DNA of 19,428 nt from Ruminococcaceae bacterium UBA7067 (GCA_002493755.1 DKZT01000055.1:9919-29346); one strand, 5' to 3'; shown: positions 1 through 7,019, counted from the first letter of the stretch. Program-made: numbers and translations. The notes: generated by a model not told the origin, from the sequence alone.

Positions 1-20
1 CGCAAAATATCCCCGTGCTA

Positions 21-49
21 TTGACAGTCGGGTTGAAAAATAAGATAAT
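21..49 (+). promoter_or_regulatory. Sigma-A type promoter for the ACT/PFL gene pair
   Basis: TTGACA at 21-26 matches the -35 consensus fully. GATAAT at 44-49 matches the -10 consensus at five of six positions. The spacer is exactly 17 nt. Transcription would start near 56, giving a short leader of about 25 nt before the ATG at 82. The fit is seen directly; activity is inferred. Confidence 0.75.
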
Positions 50-81
50 AAAGTGTAAAACTATTTTCAGGAGGACTTATT

Positions 82-351
82 ATGCGTGCGTTTATTACTG
101 TTATCGGCAAGGACACTGTCGGAATACTTGCAAAGGTGTCTTGCGCCTGCGCTGAATACGGCGTGAACATTCAGGAGGTAACACAGTCTGTTTTGCAGGA
201 TATGTTTGCAATGATTATGCTTGTTGATATTGATAAATCAAGCATTCCGTTTGACAAGCTGTCTGACAGCCTTAGCGCATTGGGTGATGAAATGGGACTT
301 AAAATTCACATTATGCACGAGGATATTTTCAACTCAATGCACAGGATTTAA
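82..351 (+). CDS. ACT domain-containing protein (UPF0237 type)
   Basis: This 89-residue protein is essentially one ACT domain. It opens with the beta-strand and turn pattern ITVIGKDTVGILAKVS (residues 5-20), followed by NIQEV and a hydrophobic strand ending MIMLVDID, as in stand-alone UPF0237 proteins. ACT domains usually bind small ligands such as amino acids at dimer interfaces, but no ligand is known to me for this group. The start is set by AGGAGG at 69-74, 7 nt before the ATG, and the length is normal for the family. It is the first gene after a strong promoter and lies 18 nt before the PFL-family gene, a pairing repeated in many Firmicutes. It may regulate or sense for its neighbour; that is inference. 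No enzymatic residues are visible. Confidence 0.9.
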   Translation: MRAFITVIGKDTVGILAKVSCACAEYGVNIQEVTQSVLQDMFAMIMLVDIDKSSIPFDKLSDSLSALGDEMGLKIHIMHEDIFNSMHRI

Positions 352-369
352 TTACGGAGGCATATTCAT

Positions 370-1728
370 ATGATTAATACACACGATATACTTGAAACCA
401 TCAATATGATTGACAACGAAAACCTTGATGTAAGAACTATTACAATGGGTATTTCGCTGCTTGACTGTGTTGATGAAAACATTGACAAGGCTTGCGACAA
501 GGTTTATGACAAAATCTGCCGCTACGCCAAGGATCTTGTAAAAACAGGCGAGGACATCTCAAAGGAGTACGGTATTCCTATTATTCACAAGAGAATTTCC
601 GTAACTCCGATTGCAATGCTTGCCGCAGCCTGCCCGTCAAGCGACCCTGTAAAATTTGCCTATGCTCTTGAAAGAGCGGCACAGTCAGTCGGGGTAAACT
701 TTATCGGCGGTTATTCGGCTCTTGTTCAGAAGGGCTTTGCAAAGGGCGATTACGGTCTTATCGAGAGTATTCCCCGTGCGCTTGCCGAAACCGAGCATGT
801 ATGCTCGTCCGTAAATATCGGCAGCACCAAAGCCGGAATTAATATGGACGCAGTTGCAAAAATGGGCAGAGTGGTTAAAGAAACAGCCGAGCTGACCCGT
901 GACAGAGAGTGCATCGGCGCTGCAAAGCTTGTTGTATTCTGCAATGCGCCTGAGGATAACCCGTTTATGGCGGGCGCTTTTCACGGTCCCGGCGAGCCTG
1001 ACTGTGAAATCAATGTCGGTGTTTCGGGTCCGGGCGTTGTACGCTCCGTTTTGTCAAAATGCGGCGACTGCGACATTACCGAGGTTGCAAACCTCATCAA
1101 AAAGACTGCGTTCAAGATTACAAGAACAGGTCAGCTTGTGGCTCAGGAGGCTTCAAAGCGTCTTTGCGTGCCGTTCGGCATTGTCGATTTGTCGCTTGCG
1201 CCGACTCCTGCTGTCGGCGACAGCGTTGCCCATATCCTTGAGGAAATGGGTCTTGAGCAGTGCGGCGCGCACGGCACAACGGCGGCTCTTGCTTTGCTGA
1301 ATGACGCTGTTAAGAAGGGCGGCGTTATGGCTTCCTCACACGTTGGAGGTCTTTCCGGCGCATTTATCCCTGTTACTGAGGACGCAGGTATGATTGCGGC
1401 GGCTAAAAGCGGCTGCCTAACTCTTACCAAGCTTGAGGCTATGACTGCAGTATGCTCCGTAGGTCTTGATATGATAAATATTCCGGGCGACACAACAGCC
1501 GAGGTTATTTCCGCTATTATCGCCGACGAAGCGGCTATCGGTATGGTGAACTCAAAGACAACGGCTGTCAGAGTGATTCCTGCAATCGGCAAAAAAGCAG
1601 GGGATTGGCTTGAGTTCGGCGGACTTCTCGGAGGTGGCCCCGTTATGGAGCTTAACACGGCTTCACCTGCAAAATTCATTTCACGAGGCGGCAGAATACC
1701 TGCTCCGCTCCAGAGCCTTAAGAACTGA
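370..1728 (+). CDS. PFL family protein (DUF711 / UPF0210)
   Basis: At 452 residues this has the full usual length of the DUF711/UPF0210 family, which adopts a pyruvate formate-lyase-like barrel but is not known to be a glycyl-radical enzyme. Its function is unestablished. Recognisable conserved stretches are the N-terminal TITMGISLLDC, the central FHGPGEPDCEINVGVSGPG, the HGTTAALALLNDAVKKGG segment and the C-terminal RGGRIPAPLQSLKN. I see no glycyl-radical motif of the RVxGY kind near the C-terminus, which argues against real PFL activity. CGGAGG at 355-360 lies 9 nt before the ATG. It follows the ACT-domain gene in one transcription unit, so the two products probably act together. No truncation or frameshift is seen. 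The next 100 bases are AT-rich and show no convincing terminator. Confidence 0.92.
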   Translation: MINTHDILETINMIDNENLDVRTITMGISLLDCVDENIDKACDKVYDKICRYAKDLVKTGEDISKEYGIPIIHKRISVTPIAMLAAACPSSDPVKFAYALERAAQSVGVNFIGGYSALVQKGFAKGDYGLIESIPRALAETEHVCSSVNIGSTKAGINMDAVAKMGRVVKETAELTRDRECIGAAKLVVFCNAPEDNPFMAGAFHGPGEPDCEINVGVSGPGVVRSVLSKCGDCDITEVANLIKKTAFKITRTGQLVAQEASKRLCVPFGIVDLSLAPTPAVGDSVAHILEEMGLEQCGAHGTTAALALLNDAVKKGGVMASSHVGGLSGAFIPVTEDAGMIAAAKSGCLTLTKLEAMTAVCSVGLDMINIPGDTTAEVISAIIADEAAIGMVNSKTTAVRVIPAIGKKAGDWLEFGGLLGGGPVMELNTASPAKFISRGGRIPAPLQSLKN

Positions 1729-1830
1729 GTGCGGAGTTAAAATCTGTATACTCTTATTAATCATCGTTTAATTGATTTGTGTTATGTGAATAAAATTGAA
1801 AAAATTTTTTAAGATATGATTAATTTTATC

Positions 1831-1859
1831 TTGAAAAAATTAACCGTGAGTGCTATAAT
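1831..1859 (+). promoter_or_regulatory. Extended -10 promoter of the V-type ATPase operon
   Basis: TTGAAA at 1831-1836 (five of six matches) is separated by 17 nt from a perfect TATAAT at 1854-1859. TGC directly before it makes an extended -10. The upstream DNA from about 1790 is very AT-rich, with A and T tracts resembling an UP element. Transcription should start near 1866, leaving a leader of about 128 nt before the first ATPase gene. Confidence 0.85.
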
Positions 1860-1863
1860 AGCG

Positions 1864-1962
1864 ACAACGCGGAACACATATACATATTAATATGTATAGT
1901 TTTTTGCCGTTGTTATCTTTATGTTTCAATGACGAAATGCGAGGACTGCGTTCCTCGCATTT
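1864..1962 (+). promoter_or_regulatory. Structured 5' leader with possible attenuator
   Basis: The leader between promoter and first ATPase gene holds several potential helices. ACAACG (1864-1869) can pair with CGTTGT (1908-1913), enclosing the 18-bp palindrome ATACATATTAATATGTAT (1880-1897), which is followed by six Ts (1900-1905). Downstream, AAATGCGAGGA (1935-1945) and TCCTCGCATTT (1952-1962) form a perfect 11-bp stem with a 6-nt loop, followed by the T-rich ATTCATTTT. The second hairpin resembles a rho-independent terminator placed before the coding region, although its T tract is interrupted. It could attenuate the operon or stabilise the mRNA. I recognise no known riboswitch class and no T-box motif. 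The pairings are seen; the regulation is inferred. Confidence 0.45.
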
Positions 1963-1993
1963 ATTCATTTTAATCCCGTACGGAGGTGTTTGT

Positions 1994-2305
1994 ATGGAGG
2001 ATATGCTTGCAAAAATCGTTGAAATGGACGAGAAGGCACGTGAGCTTACTGAAGAAGCAAACAAGGAGAAGGTAAGCTCTGAGGCGGACATAGCCAAGGC
2101 TAAAGAGGACGTTTACAACAATTACATTGAAAAGGCAAGAAAGCGTATCGCCAAAAACGAAATTACGGAACGCAATGCGGCGGACGAGGAGCTTAAAAAA
2201 AGTCAGCGTCAGCAGAAGGAAGCCCTTGAAAAGCTTGAGAAAACCTACTCTGAAAATTGCGGCAAATGGGTTGATTCCATTGTGTCTGCGGTGATTAATT
2301 CCTGA
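1994..2305 (+). CDS. V-type ATP synthase peripheral stalk subunit G/H
   Basis: This 103-residue, highly charged protein (many Lys, Glu and Ala, no Pro or Gly in the core) is almost entirely predicted coiled coil from about residue 10 to 88. That is the character of the V/A-ATPase G/H subunit, which pairs with subunit E to form the peripheral stalk. The family has weak sequence signatures, so the call rests on helix character, size and position as first gene of the operon, 22 nt before subunit C. The ATG at 1994 is chosen because CGGAGGTG at 1981-1988 precedes it at good spacing. The frame is open back to 1892, but that part is the untranslated leader with its hairpins. The C-terminus (CGKWVDSIVSAVINS) fits the short conserved tail of this family. 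Confidence 0.8.
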   Translation: MEDMLAKIVEMDEKARELTEEANKEKVSSEADIAKAKEDVYNNYIEKARKRIAKNEITERNAADEELKKSQRQQKEALEKLEKTYSENCGKWVDSIVSAVINS

Positions 2306-2327
2306 TTTTCAGAAAGGGGATTCGGCT

Positions 2328-3371
2328 ATGGTATTCACGAAATACGCCGCAAATGCTATAATCGCCAAAACCAGGGCGAAGTACGGCAAAAGGCTAAAGG
2401 ATAAGGATTATCAGGCGCTGCTGAACTGTGCAAGCGTGGGCGAGGTTATGGCGTATCTTAAATCCCACACTCATTACTCGTCTGTGCTGAATAATATGAG
2501 CGAGCGTGAGGTTCACAGAGGACAGCTTGAAACGGTGCTCAGACAGCAGCTGATACAGGACTTTGCTTCAATCGCACATTATGAAATAGCAACGGGCGAG
2601 GCATTTTCGCAGTTTCTTATCAACAGAAACGAGGTTGAACAGCTATCGCATTTCGTGATGCTTTTAAGCTCGGGCAACACCGAGAGATATGTGTTCGATC
2701 TTCCTTTGCATTTTGAAGCGCACACCAAGATTGATTTGCAGGCATTGGTCAAGGCGAGAAGCTACGGCGAGCTTTTGGCGGCTGTTGAAAAAACAAAGTA
2801 CAAAAAGCTGTTGGAGCCGTACCGCCCGGAAAAGGACGGCGAAATTGATGTTCCTGCAATAGAAAATGCGCTTTATTCCGATATGTATGACAATCTGTTT
2901 GAGATTATAGGCAACCACACAAAGGGCGAGGAGAAAAAGGCTCTTACCGAGCTTTTTACAACTCACATTGATTTGATGAATTTCGTAAGGGTGTTAAGGC
3001 TTCAGAAATACTTTCATCTTAAGCCTGAGAAGATACGCGAGCAGCTTTTGCCGCACGGCTCCATAAGAGAGAGCGTGCTTAAGGCTATGTGCGAGGCGCG
3101 TTCTCCTAAGGAGCTTTTTGCCGCCGCTGCTGCTTCAAGAGCAGGCAAGCGTATTGCAAAAATGGAGTACAGCTATGCAGGTGAAATTGACAAGCGCGGC
3201 GATTACAGCTACACAAAACGTCAGATACGCTTTTCAACCGTTCCGACAGTTGTGATGATGAGCTATTTCACTCTTGCACAAACAGAGCTTACCAATATAA
3301 TAAATATTATCGAGGGTGTACGCTACAAGGTTGACCCCGATACAATAAAAAAACTTTTGATATATCAATAA
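2328..3371 (+). CDS. atpC: V-type ATP synthase subunit C (d-type collar subunit)
   Basis: A 347-residue protein of the usual length for V/A-ATPase subunit C (NtpC/vATP-synt_AC39 family). This all-helical, funnel-shaped subunit sits on the membrane ring and couples the central stalk (D/F) to it. The N-terminus KYAANAIIAKTRAKYGKRL followed by DYQALL matches the typical opening helix and first repeat. LMNFVRVLRLQKYF in the middle and the ending NIINIIEGVRYKVDPDTIKKLL are also characteristic. AAAGGGG at 2313-2319, 8 nt before the ATG, sets the start. It lies between G/H and I, which differs from the I-K-E-C order of Enterococcus but occurs in some Clostridia as I recall. No anomalies are seen. 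Confidence 0.93.
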   Translation: MVFTKYAANAIIAKTRAKYGKRLKDKDYQALLNCASVGEVMAYLKSHTHYSSVLNNMSEREVHRGQLETVLRQQLIQDFASIAHYEIATGEAFSQFLINRNEVEQLSHFVMLLSSGNTERYVFDLPLHFEAHTKIDLQALVKARSYGELLAAVEKTKYKKLLEPYRPEKDGEIDVPAIENALYSDMYDNLFEIIGNHTKGEEKKALTELFTTHIDLMNFVRVLRLQKYFHLKPEKIREQLLPHGSIRESVLKAMCEARSPKELFAAAAASRAGKRIAKMEYSYAGEIDKRGDYSYTKRQIRFSTVPTVVMMSYFTLAQTELTNIINIIEGVRYKVDPDTIKKLLIYQ

Positions 3372-3388
3372 TTTAAGGAGGTAACCAG

Positions 3389-5320
3389 ATGGCTGTTTCT
3401 CCAATTAAATCAATTGGTATTATCGGTCTGAGGTCGGAGCTTGACAAGGTTATCAACATCTGCGGAAGCTCAGGGTGCTTTCACCCGGACGATCCGCTGA
3501 ACTTTTATTCCGACACAAGAGGCTTTATACCTGTCACTGACAAAAATCCCTACACCGAGCCGCTGGCGGAGTTCACCGAAACGCTGAATATCGCAGGCAT
3601 TGAGCCTGAATATGTGGACATTCACGATGTTATCGACAGCAACGAGCAGGTGATTGACAGGGTAGAAGCTCTGAACAGTGAGCTTGAAAGGCTCATTGCA
3701 CAGAAGGCCGAGCTGAACCAAAGGATTGACCAATGCAAACGAAGCATTGAAGAAACATCTCATTTTGTGGGTATGGAGATGGATTTCGACAAGATTTTTT
3801 CCTGCGAATTTATCAAGGCAAATTTCGGCAGACTGCCGCGCGACAGCTACCGTAAGCTTGAAAATTACAAGGATGACCCGTACATTTCGTTTTTTGTGTG
3901 TACCGAGGACGAAACGCATTACTGGGGAGTTTATGTAACGCCCGTCAATAACAGCGAGGATATAGACAGGATTTTCTCCGGTCTTTATTTTGAACACTGC
4001 GATATTGACGGCTTTCACGGAACACCCGAGCAGAGCGTGAAAATTCTGGAAAGTCATCTTGAAGCGTTGCAAAAGGATTTTGATGTTGCACAAAGCAAGC
4101 TTGACAGCTACTGCAAATACAACAAAACAGATATTAACCGATATTACACCAAGATTTCGGAGCTGGAGCTTTTCTCAGGCATTAAGAAAAACGCAATGTA
4201 TTACCACAAAAGCTTCGTGCTTGTCGGCTGGGTTCCTGCCGACAGCGCAGACGAGCTTGTGAAAAAGCTTGAGAGCATCGAAAGCATAGAATGCTCTCTG
4301 ACAGACGGCAAGGACGAGCTTAAGCACTCGCCGCCGATAAAGCTTAAAAACAACTTTTTCTCAAAGCCTTATGAATTTTTCGTTGATATGTACGGTCTGC
4401 CGTGCTACAACGAGCCTGACCCGACTTTCTTTGTTTCGCTTACCTTCACGATTCTGTTTGGTATAATGTTCGGCGATGTCGGGCAGGGAATAATTCTTTC
4501 CATAGCAGGCTGGCTGATGTGGAAATTCAAGAAGATGGATATAGGCAAAATACTGATACCCTGCGGAATATCGGCTACGCTGTTCGGATTTGTCTACGGC
4601 TCGGTATTCGGCTTCGAGGAGGCTCTTGATCCGCTGTATCACGCAATCGGAATGAGCGGCAAGCCCTTGCCTGTGCTTGAAAGCGCAACGATGCTCGTTG
4701 TTGTAGCCGCAGGAATAGGCGTTTTCCTCGTTCTTGCCGCAATGCTTCTGAATGTATTTTCATCGCTTAAGCGGCGTGATTTCGGGCGAGCGATTTTCCA
4801 CCCAAGCGGTATCTGCGGAATAGTCTTTTACGTTTCGCTCGTTGCAGGTATGCTTTGCACGCTGTTCGGAATACCTGTTATGAACATCTGGTATGTTCTG
4901 TTTTTAATAGTTGTTCCGCTTATATTTATCTATCTCAACGAAATGTTCTCAAAGCTTATCAACGGCGAGAAAAACTGGAAGCCCGAAAAATGGGGCGAGT
5001 TCCTGGTGCAGAGCTTCTTTGAGCTGTTTGAAACGCTTTTAAGCTATGTTACCAACACAATGTCATATCTGCGAATCGGCACATTCGTGCTGGTTCACGC
5101 CGGAATGATGCTTGTTTTCTTCACTCTTGCCTCTCTTACCGGAGAGCCGGGTTCAATACCGTATATCATTATGGTAGTGTTCGGAAACGCCTTTGTTATA
5201 GTGCTTGAGGCTACTCTTGTTACCATTCAGGTGTTGAGGCTTGAATATTACGAGCTGTTCAGCCGCTTCTATATCGGCGACGGCAGAGCGTTCCAGCCTG
5301 TAAGACTTAAGAAAAAATAA
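3389..5320 (+). CDS. atpI: V-type ATP synthase subunit I (a-type membrane stator)
   Basis: This 643-residue protein has the two-part layout of subunit I/a. A soluble N-terminal half (to about residue 335) holds two coiled-coil stretches, around 85-130 and 210-250, which attach the peripheral stalks. A membrane half begins near FFVSLTFTILFGIMFGDVGQG and has about seven or eight hydrophobic segments. The conserved FGDVGQG turn and the NTMSYLRIGTFVLVHAGM helix are diagnostic. R562 in SYLR is the expected stator arginine that faces the ring glutamate during ion transfer (family knowledge). A full AAGGAGGT at 3375-3382 lies 6 nt before the ATG. The length is normal. It is followed closely by the ring subunit K, its direct partner. 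Confidence 0.95.
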   Translation: MAVSPIKSIGIIGLRSELDKVINICGSSGCFHPDDPLNFYSDTRGFIPVTDKNPYTEPLAEFTETLNIAGIEPEYVDIHDVIDSNEQVIDRVEALNSELERLIAQKAELNQRIDQCKRSIEETSHFVGMEMDFDKIFSCEFIKANFGRLPRDSYRKLENYKDDPYISFFVCTEDETHYWGVYVTPVNNSEDIDRIFSGLYFEHCDIDGFHGTPEQSVKILESHLEALQKDFDVAQSKLDSYCKYNKTDINRYYTKISELELFSGIKKNAMYYHKSFVLVGWVPADSADELVKKLESIESIECSLTDGKDELKHSPPIKLKNNFFSKPYEFFVDMYGLPCYNEPDPTFFVSLTFTILFGIMFGDVGQGIILSIAGWLMWKFKKMDIGKILIPCGISATLFGFVYGSVFGFEEALDPLYHAIGMSGKPLPVLESATMLVVVAAGIGVFLVLAAMLLNVFSSLKRRDFGRAIFHPSGICGIVFYVSLVAGMLCTLFGIPVMNIWYVLFLIVVPLIFIYLNEMFSKLINGEKNWKPEKWGEFLVQSFFELFETLLSYVTNTMSYLRIGTFVLVHAGMMLVFFTLASLTGEPGSIPYIIMVVFGNAFVIVLEATLVTIQVLRLEYYELFSRFYIGDGRAFQPVRLKKK

Positions 5321-5336
5321 TTAATTTAGTCACCCT

Positions 5337-5351
5337 CTCCGCAATGCGGGG
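5337..5351 (+). other. Small hairpin between subunits I and K
   Basis: CTCCGC (5337-5342) and GCGGGG (5346-5351) can form a 6-bp stem, including one G-U pair, with an AAT loop, followed by AT-rich sequence. It covers the upstream in-frame ATG at 5344 and so argues for the better-served start at 5389. It may adjust the K message relative to I, but that is speculative. Confidence 0.3.
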
Positions 5352-5388
5352 TAGAATATTTAATTTATTGTTTCAGGAGGAATTTATT

Positions 5389-5808
5389 ATGCAGTTAATA
5401 CTTCTCACTTTACCGGTACTTTTCTTGATCATCTCTATGTATATGTCTTACCGTTCGGTTATTACACATAAGCGCAGCAGAAAGAGCGCGGTTTTAAGAC
5501 AGCTTCTGTCATTTGCGGCAATGCTTGTGCTTTGTGTTGCTTTCCCGGTTGCAGCATCGGCTGCCGGCAATGACGCTGCCGCAGCAGCAGACGCTTCTTC
5601 AAAGGGACTTCAGTATATCGGCGCAGGTCTTGTAACAGGTCTTTCCGGTATCGGCGGCGGTATTGCTGTTTGCGGTGCTGCTCCTGCTGCTATCGGCGCA
5701 ACCTCAGAGGACCCGAAGGCATTCGGTAAGGCTCTTATCTTTGTTGCTCTTGCAGAAGGTATCGCTATATACGGCGTTCTTATTTCAATCCTTATTCTCT
5801 TTACCTGA
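5389..5808 (+). CDS. atpK: V-type ATP synthase subunit K (rotor ring, c-type)
   Basis: This forms the ion-carrying membrane ring turned by subunit D. The 139-residue protein has four hydrophobic stretches: about 1-20, 37-58, 74-98 and 112-137. The last two make one c-type hairpin rich in small residues, joined by the loop GATSEDPKAFGK. E123 in FVALAEGIAIYG is the ion-binding carboxylate. The first two stretches are an N-terminal extension, and the second resembles a signal peptide ending in AASAAG before an Ala/Asp-rich linker. Similar extended forms occur in other Clostridia as I recall. I cannot decide Na+ or H+ from this sequence. AGGAGG at 5375-5380 sets the start at 5389; an upstream in-frame ATG at 5344 has no good ribosome binding site. 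Confidence 0.92.
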   Translation: MQLILLTLPVLFLIISMYMSYRSVITHKRSRKSAVLRQLLSFAAMLVLCVAFPVAASAAGNDAAAAADASSKGLQYIGAGLVTGLSGIGGGIAVCGAAPAAIGATSEDPKAFGKALIFVALAEGIAIYGVLISILILFT

Positions 5809-5855
5809 TTCTATGATTAGACGAAGGCTAATTAACGAAAGCATTGGTGAGATAA

Positions 5856-6164
5856 ATGCGCTTTTACTTAATCAGTGACAATGTTGATACACAAATCGGT
5901 ATGCGCCTTGCAGGAATTGACGGCATTGTTATCCACAGCGATGACGAGGTCCGCAAGGCTCTGACCGAGGCGATGGAGATGGAGGACGTTGCCGTTATAC
6001 TTATGACAGAGCGGCTTGTTTCTCTTTGTCCCGAGCTAATTTATGATTTAAAGCTTAACAGGCAGCGTCCTTTGATAGTTGAAATTCCCGACCGTCACGG
6101 CAACGGAAGAACAAAGGACTCAATCACAAGATATGTTCAGGAGGCAATAGGGGTTAAGCTGTAA
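5856..6164 (+). CDS. atpF: V-type ATP synthase subunit F (central stalk)
   Basis: The 102-residue product has the compact alpha/beta (Rossmann-like) pattern of V/A-ATPase subunit F: a first strand FYLISDNVDTQIGMRLAGI, a strand VAVILMTERL in the middle, and RPLIVEIPDRHG before a flexible C-terminal helix. The C-terminal IPD segment and trailing helix that contacts subunit D are typical. GGTGA at 5846-5850, 5 nt before the ATG, is a modest ribosome binding site. F binds D in the rotating central stalk. The gene follows K after 47 nt and precedes the 237-bp repeat-bearing gap before subunit E. Length is normal for the family. Confidence 0.92.
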   Translation: MRFYLISDNVDTQIGMRLAGIDGIVIHSDDEVRKALTEAMEMEDVAVILMTERLVSLCPELIYDLKLNRQRPLIVEIPDRHGNGRTKDSITRYVQEAIGVKL

Positions 6165-6188
6165 GGCTTGCCCCGCCTCTCGATAAAG

Positions 6189-6294
6189 CCAATGTCATCA
6201 ACTTAAGTACAAAATTGATAAGAACGACCCGGAACGGTCAAGACCGTTCCCTACGAACATTTTCGGGCTACAATTTCTTAAGTTGATGACATTG
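6189..6294. mobile_element. MITE-like element inside the ATPase operon
   Basis: CAATGTCATCAACTTAAG at 6190-6207 is repeated perfectly in inverse orientation at 6277-6294, giving 18-bp terminal inverted repeats around about 70 bp. The element carries no ORF. An inner perfect palindrome, GGAACGGTC-AA-GACCGTTCC, lies at 6231-6250. The octamer CGATAAAG occurs immediately outside both ends (6181-6188, one base before the left repeat, and 6295-6302, directly after the right one), as expected for an 8-bp target-site duplication. These are the marks of a small non-autonomous transposable element. I assign no insertion-sequence family. In RNA the whole element would fold into a long hairpin between the F and E genes. 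Confidence 0.7.
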
Positions 6295-6301
6295 CGATAA
6301 A

Positions 6302-6364
6302 GAGCCGCAAAGCGGCGACACCGAAATTTTTCATTATTCACTATTCATTATTCATCATTCATTA
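6302..6364 (+). repeat. Composite dispersed repeat: 19-nt module plus short-period tract
   Basis: GAGCCGCAAAGCGGCGACA at 6302-6320 contains the small hairpin GCCGC-AAA-GCGGC. It is followed after about ten bases by an AT-rich tract (6331-6364) of imperfect ATTCATT/ATTCACT units with a period of 7-8 bases. The same 19-nt module is present exactly, on the other strand, at 12872-12890, also followed by a short-period AT-rich tract. This supports a dispersed repeat family rather than chance. Confidence 0.6.
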
Positions 6365-6385
6365 GTGTTCGGCACAGCCGAACAC
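6365..6385 (+). other. Strong hairpin just upstream of the subunit E ribosome binding site
   Basis: GTGTTCGGC (6365-6373) and GCCGAACAC (6377-6385) form a perfect 9-bp stem with an ACA loop, ending 8 nt before the GGAGGGG ribosome binding site. There is no T run after it, so it is not a standard terminator. It may protect a processed mRNA 5' end or be another repeat remnant; both are inference. Confidence 0.5.
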
Positions 6386-6401
6386 ATATACACGGAGGGG
6401 A

Positions 6402-7001
6402 ATGGTTAGTATGTCGCCTGATACAAAAACAGGTAACTTCTTAAACGCAATTCAGAAATTTGCCGATGAGCAGAAGCATATGATTCGTTCCGAGGTTGAG
6501 AAATTCAAGGCTGAAGAGCTTAAAAAGGCTGAGGACGAAGGCATAAGGGACGCCCACGCTTTGATACAGAAGGAAATGGCGTCAATGCGTGCCGGTATTG
6601 CAGGCGAGCTTGCCAAAAAGGAAGATGAGGGCAGACGCAGGCTTTACAAAAGGCGCGAAGAAATGGTTGGAGAAATTTTTGAAAAGGCAGAGGGTAAGCT
6701 TCTTGACTACACAAAAACAGCCGAATATACGGCTGCTGTCAAAGAGGACGCCAAGGAAGCCGCAGACTTTTTCGGTGGCGATACGGTAACCGTCTATGTC
6801 AAAAGCGACGATATGGCGATTTCGGGCGAGCTTTCGGCTATATTCGGAAATAATTGCAGCGTAAAGGCTGCTTCAGACATTATAATCGGCGGCTTTAAGG
6901 CACAGTGCGCTTCAAAGGGCGTGGTTGTCGATTTTACCCTCGACACGAAGCTTGAAAACCAAAAGGATTGGTTTTTGCAGAACTCCAAGCTTAAGATTTG
7001 A
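6402..7001 (+). CDS. atpE: V-type ATP synthase subunit E (peripheral stalk)
   Basis: This 199-residue protein has an N-terminal charged helix (about residues 12-95, rich in Glu, Lys and Ala) suited to a coiled coil with subunit G/H. A C-terminal alpha/beta domain follows, ending in the strand pattern DIIIGGFKAQCASKGVVVDFTLDTKLE, which is typical of subunit E where it grips subunit B. E links the A/B head to subunit I as part of the stator. Two starts are possible. The ATG at 6402 is only 3 nt after GGAGG (6394-6398). The ATG at 6411 would give 196 residues, with 12 nt from GGAGG or 10 nt from the end of GGAGGGG. I list the longer form. The preceding 237-bp gap with mobile and repeat DNA is unusual for this operon. 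Confidence 0.9.
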   Translation: MVSMSPDTKTGNFLNAIQKFADEQKHMIRSEVEKFKAEELKKAEDEGIRDAHALIQKEMASMRAGIAGELAKKEDEGRRRLYKRREEMVGEIFEKAEGKLLDYTKTAEYTAAVKEDAKEAADFFGGDTVTVYVKSDDMAISGELSAIFGNNCSVKAASDIIIGGFKAQCASKGVVVDFTLDTKLENQKDWFLQNSKLKI

Positions 7002-7019
7002 TGTACGGAGGTTTTATTG

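Noticed and set aside
1143..1679. Minus-strand open frame of 178 codons inside the PFL-family gene
   Set aside because: It is Ala/Pro/Ser-rich antisense of a conserved protein with no domain, and its neighbours are all on the other strand.
1785..1830. Terminator for the PFL gene in the A/T-tract region
   Set aside because: The A6T6 run can self-pair only weakly and lacks a GC-containing stem followed by a T run; it is better seen as AT-rich DNA upstream of the ATPase promoter.
1860..1990. Known riboswitch or T-box in the ATPase leader
   Set aside because: I could not find a T-box motif or the conserved core of any riboswitch class I know; only simple hairpins are visible.
1892..1993. N-terminal extension of the first ATPase gene by 34 codons
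   Set aside because: The extension covers the leader hairpins and lacks a ribosome binding site, while the ATG at 1994 has CGGAGGTG at good spacing.
6331..6364. CRISPR-like array from the repeated ATTCATT units
   Set aside because: The units are 7-8 bases, contiguous and imperfect, with no spacers and no cas genes nearby.
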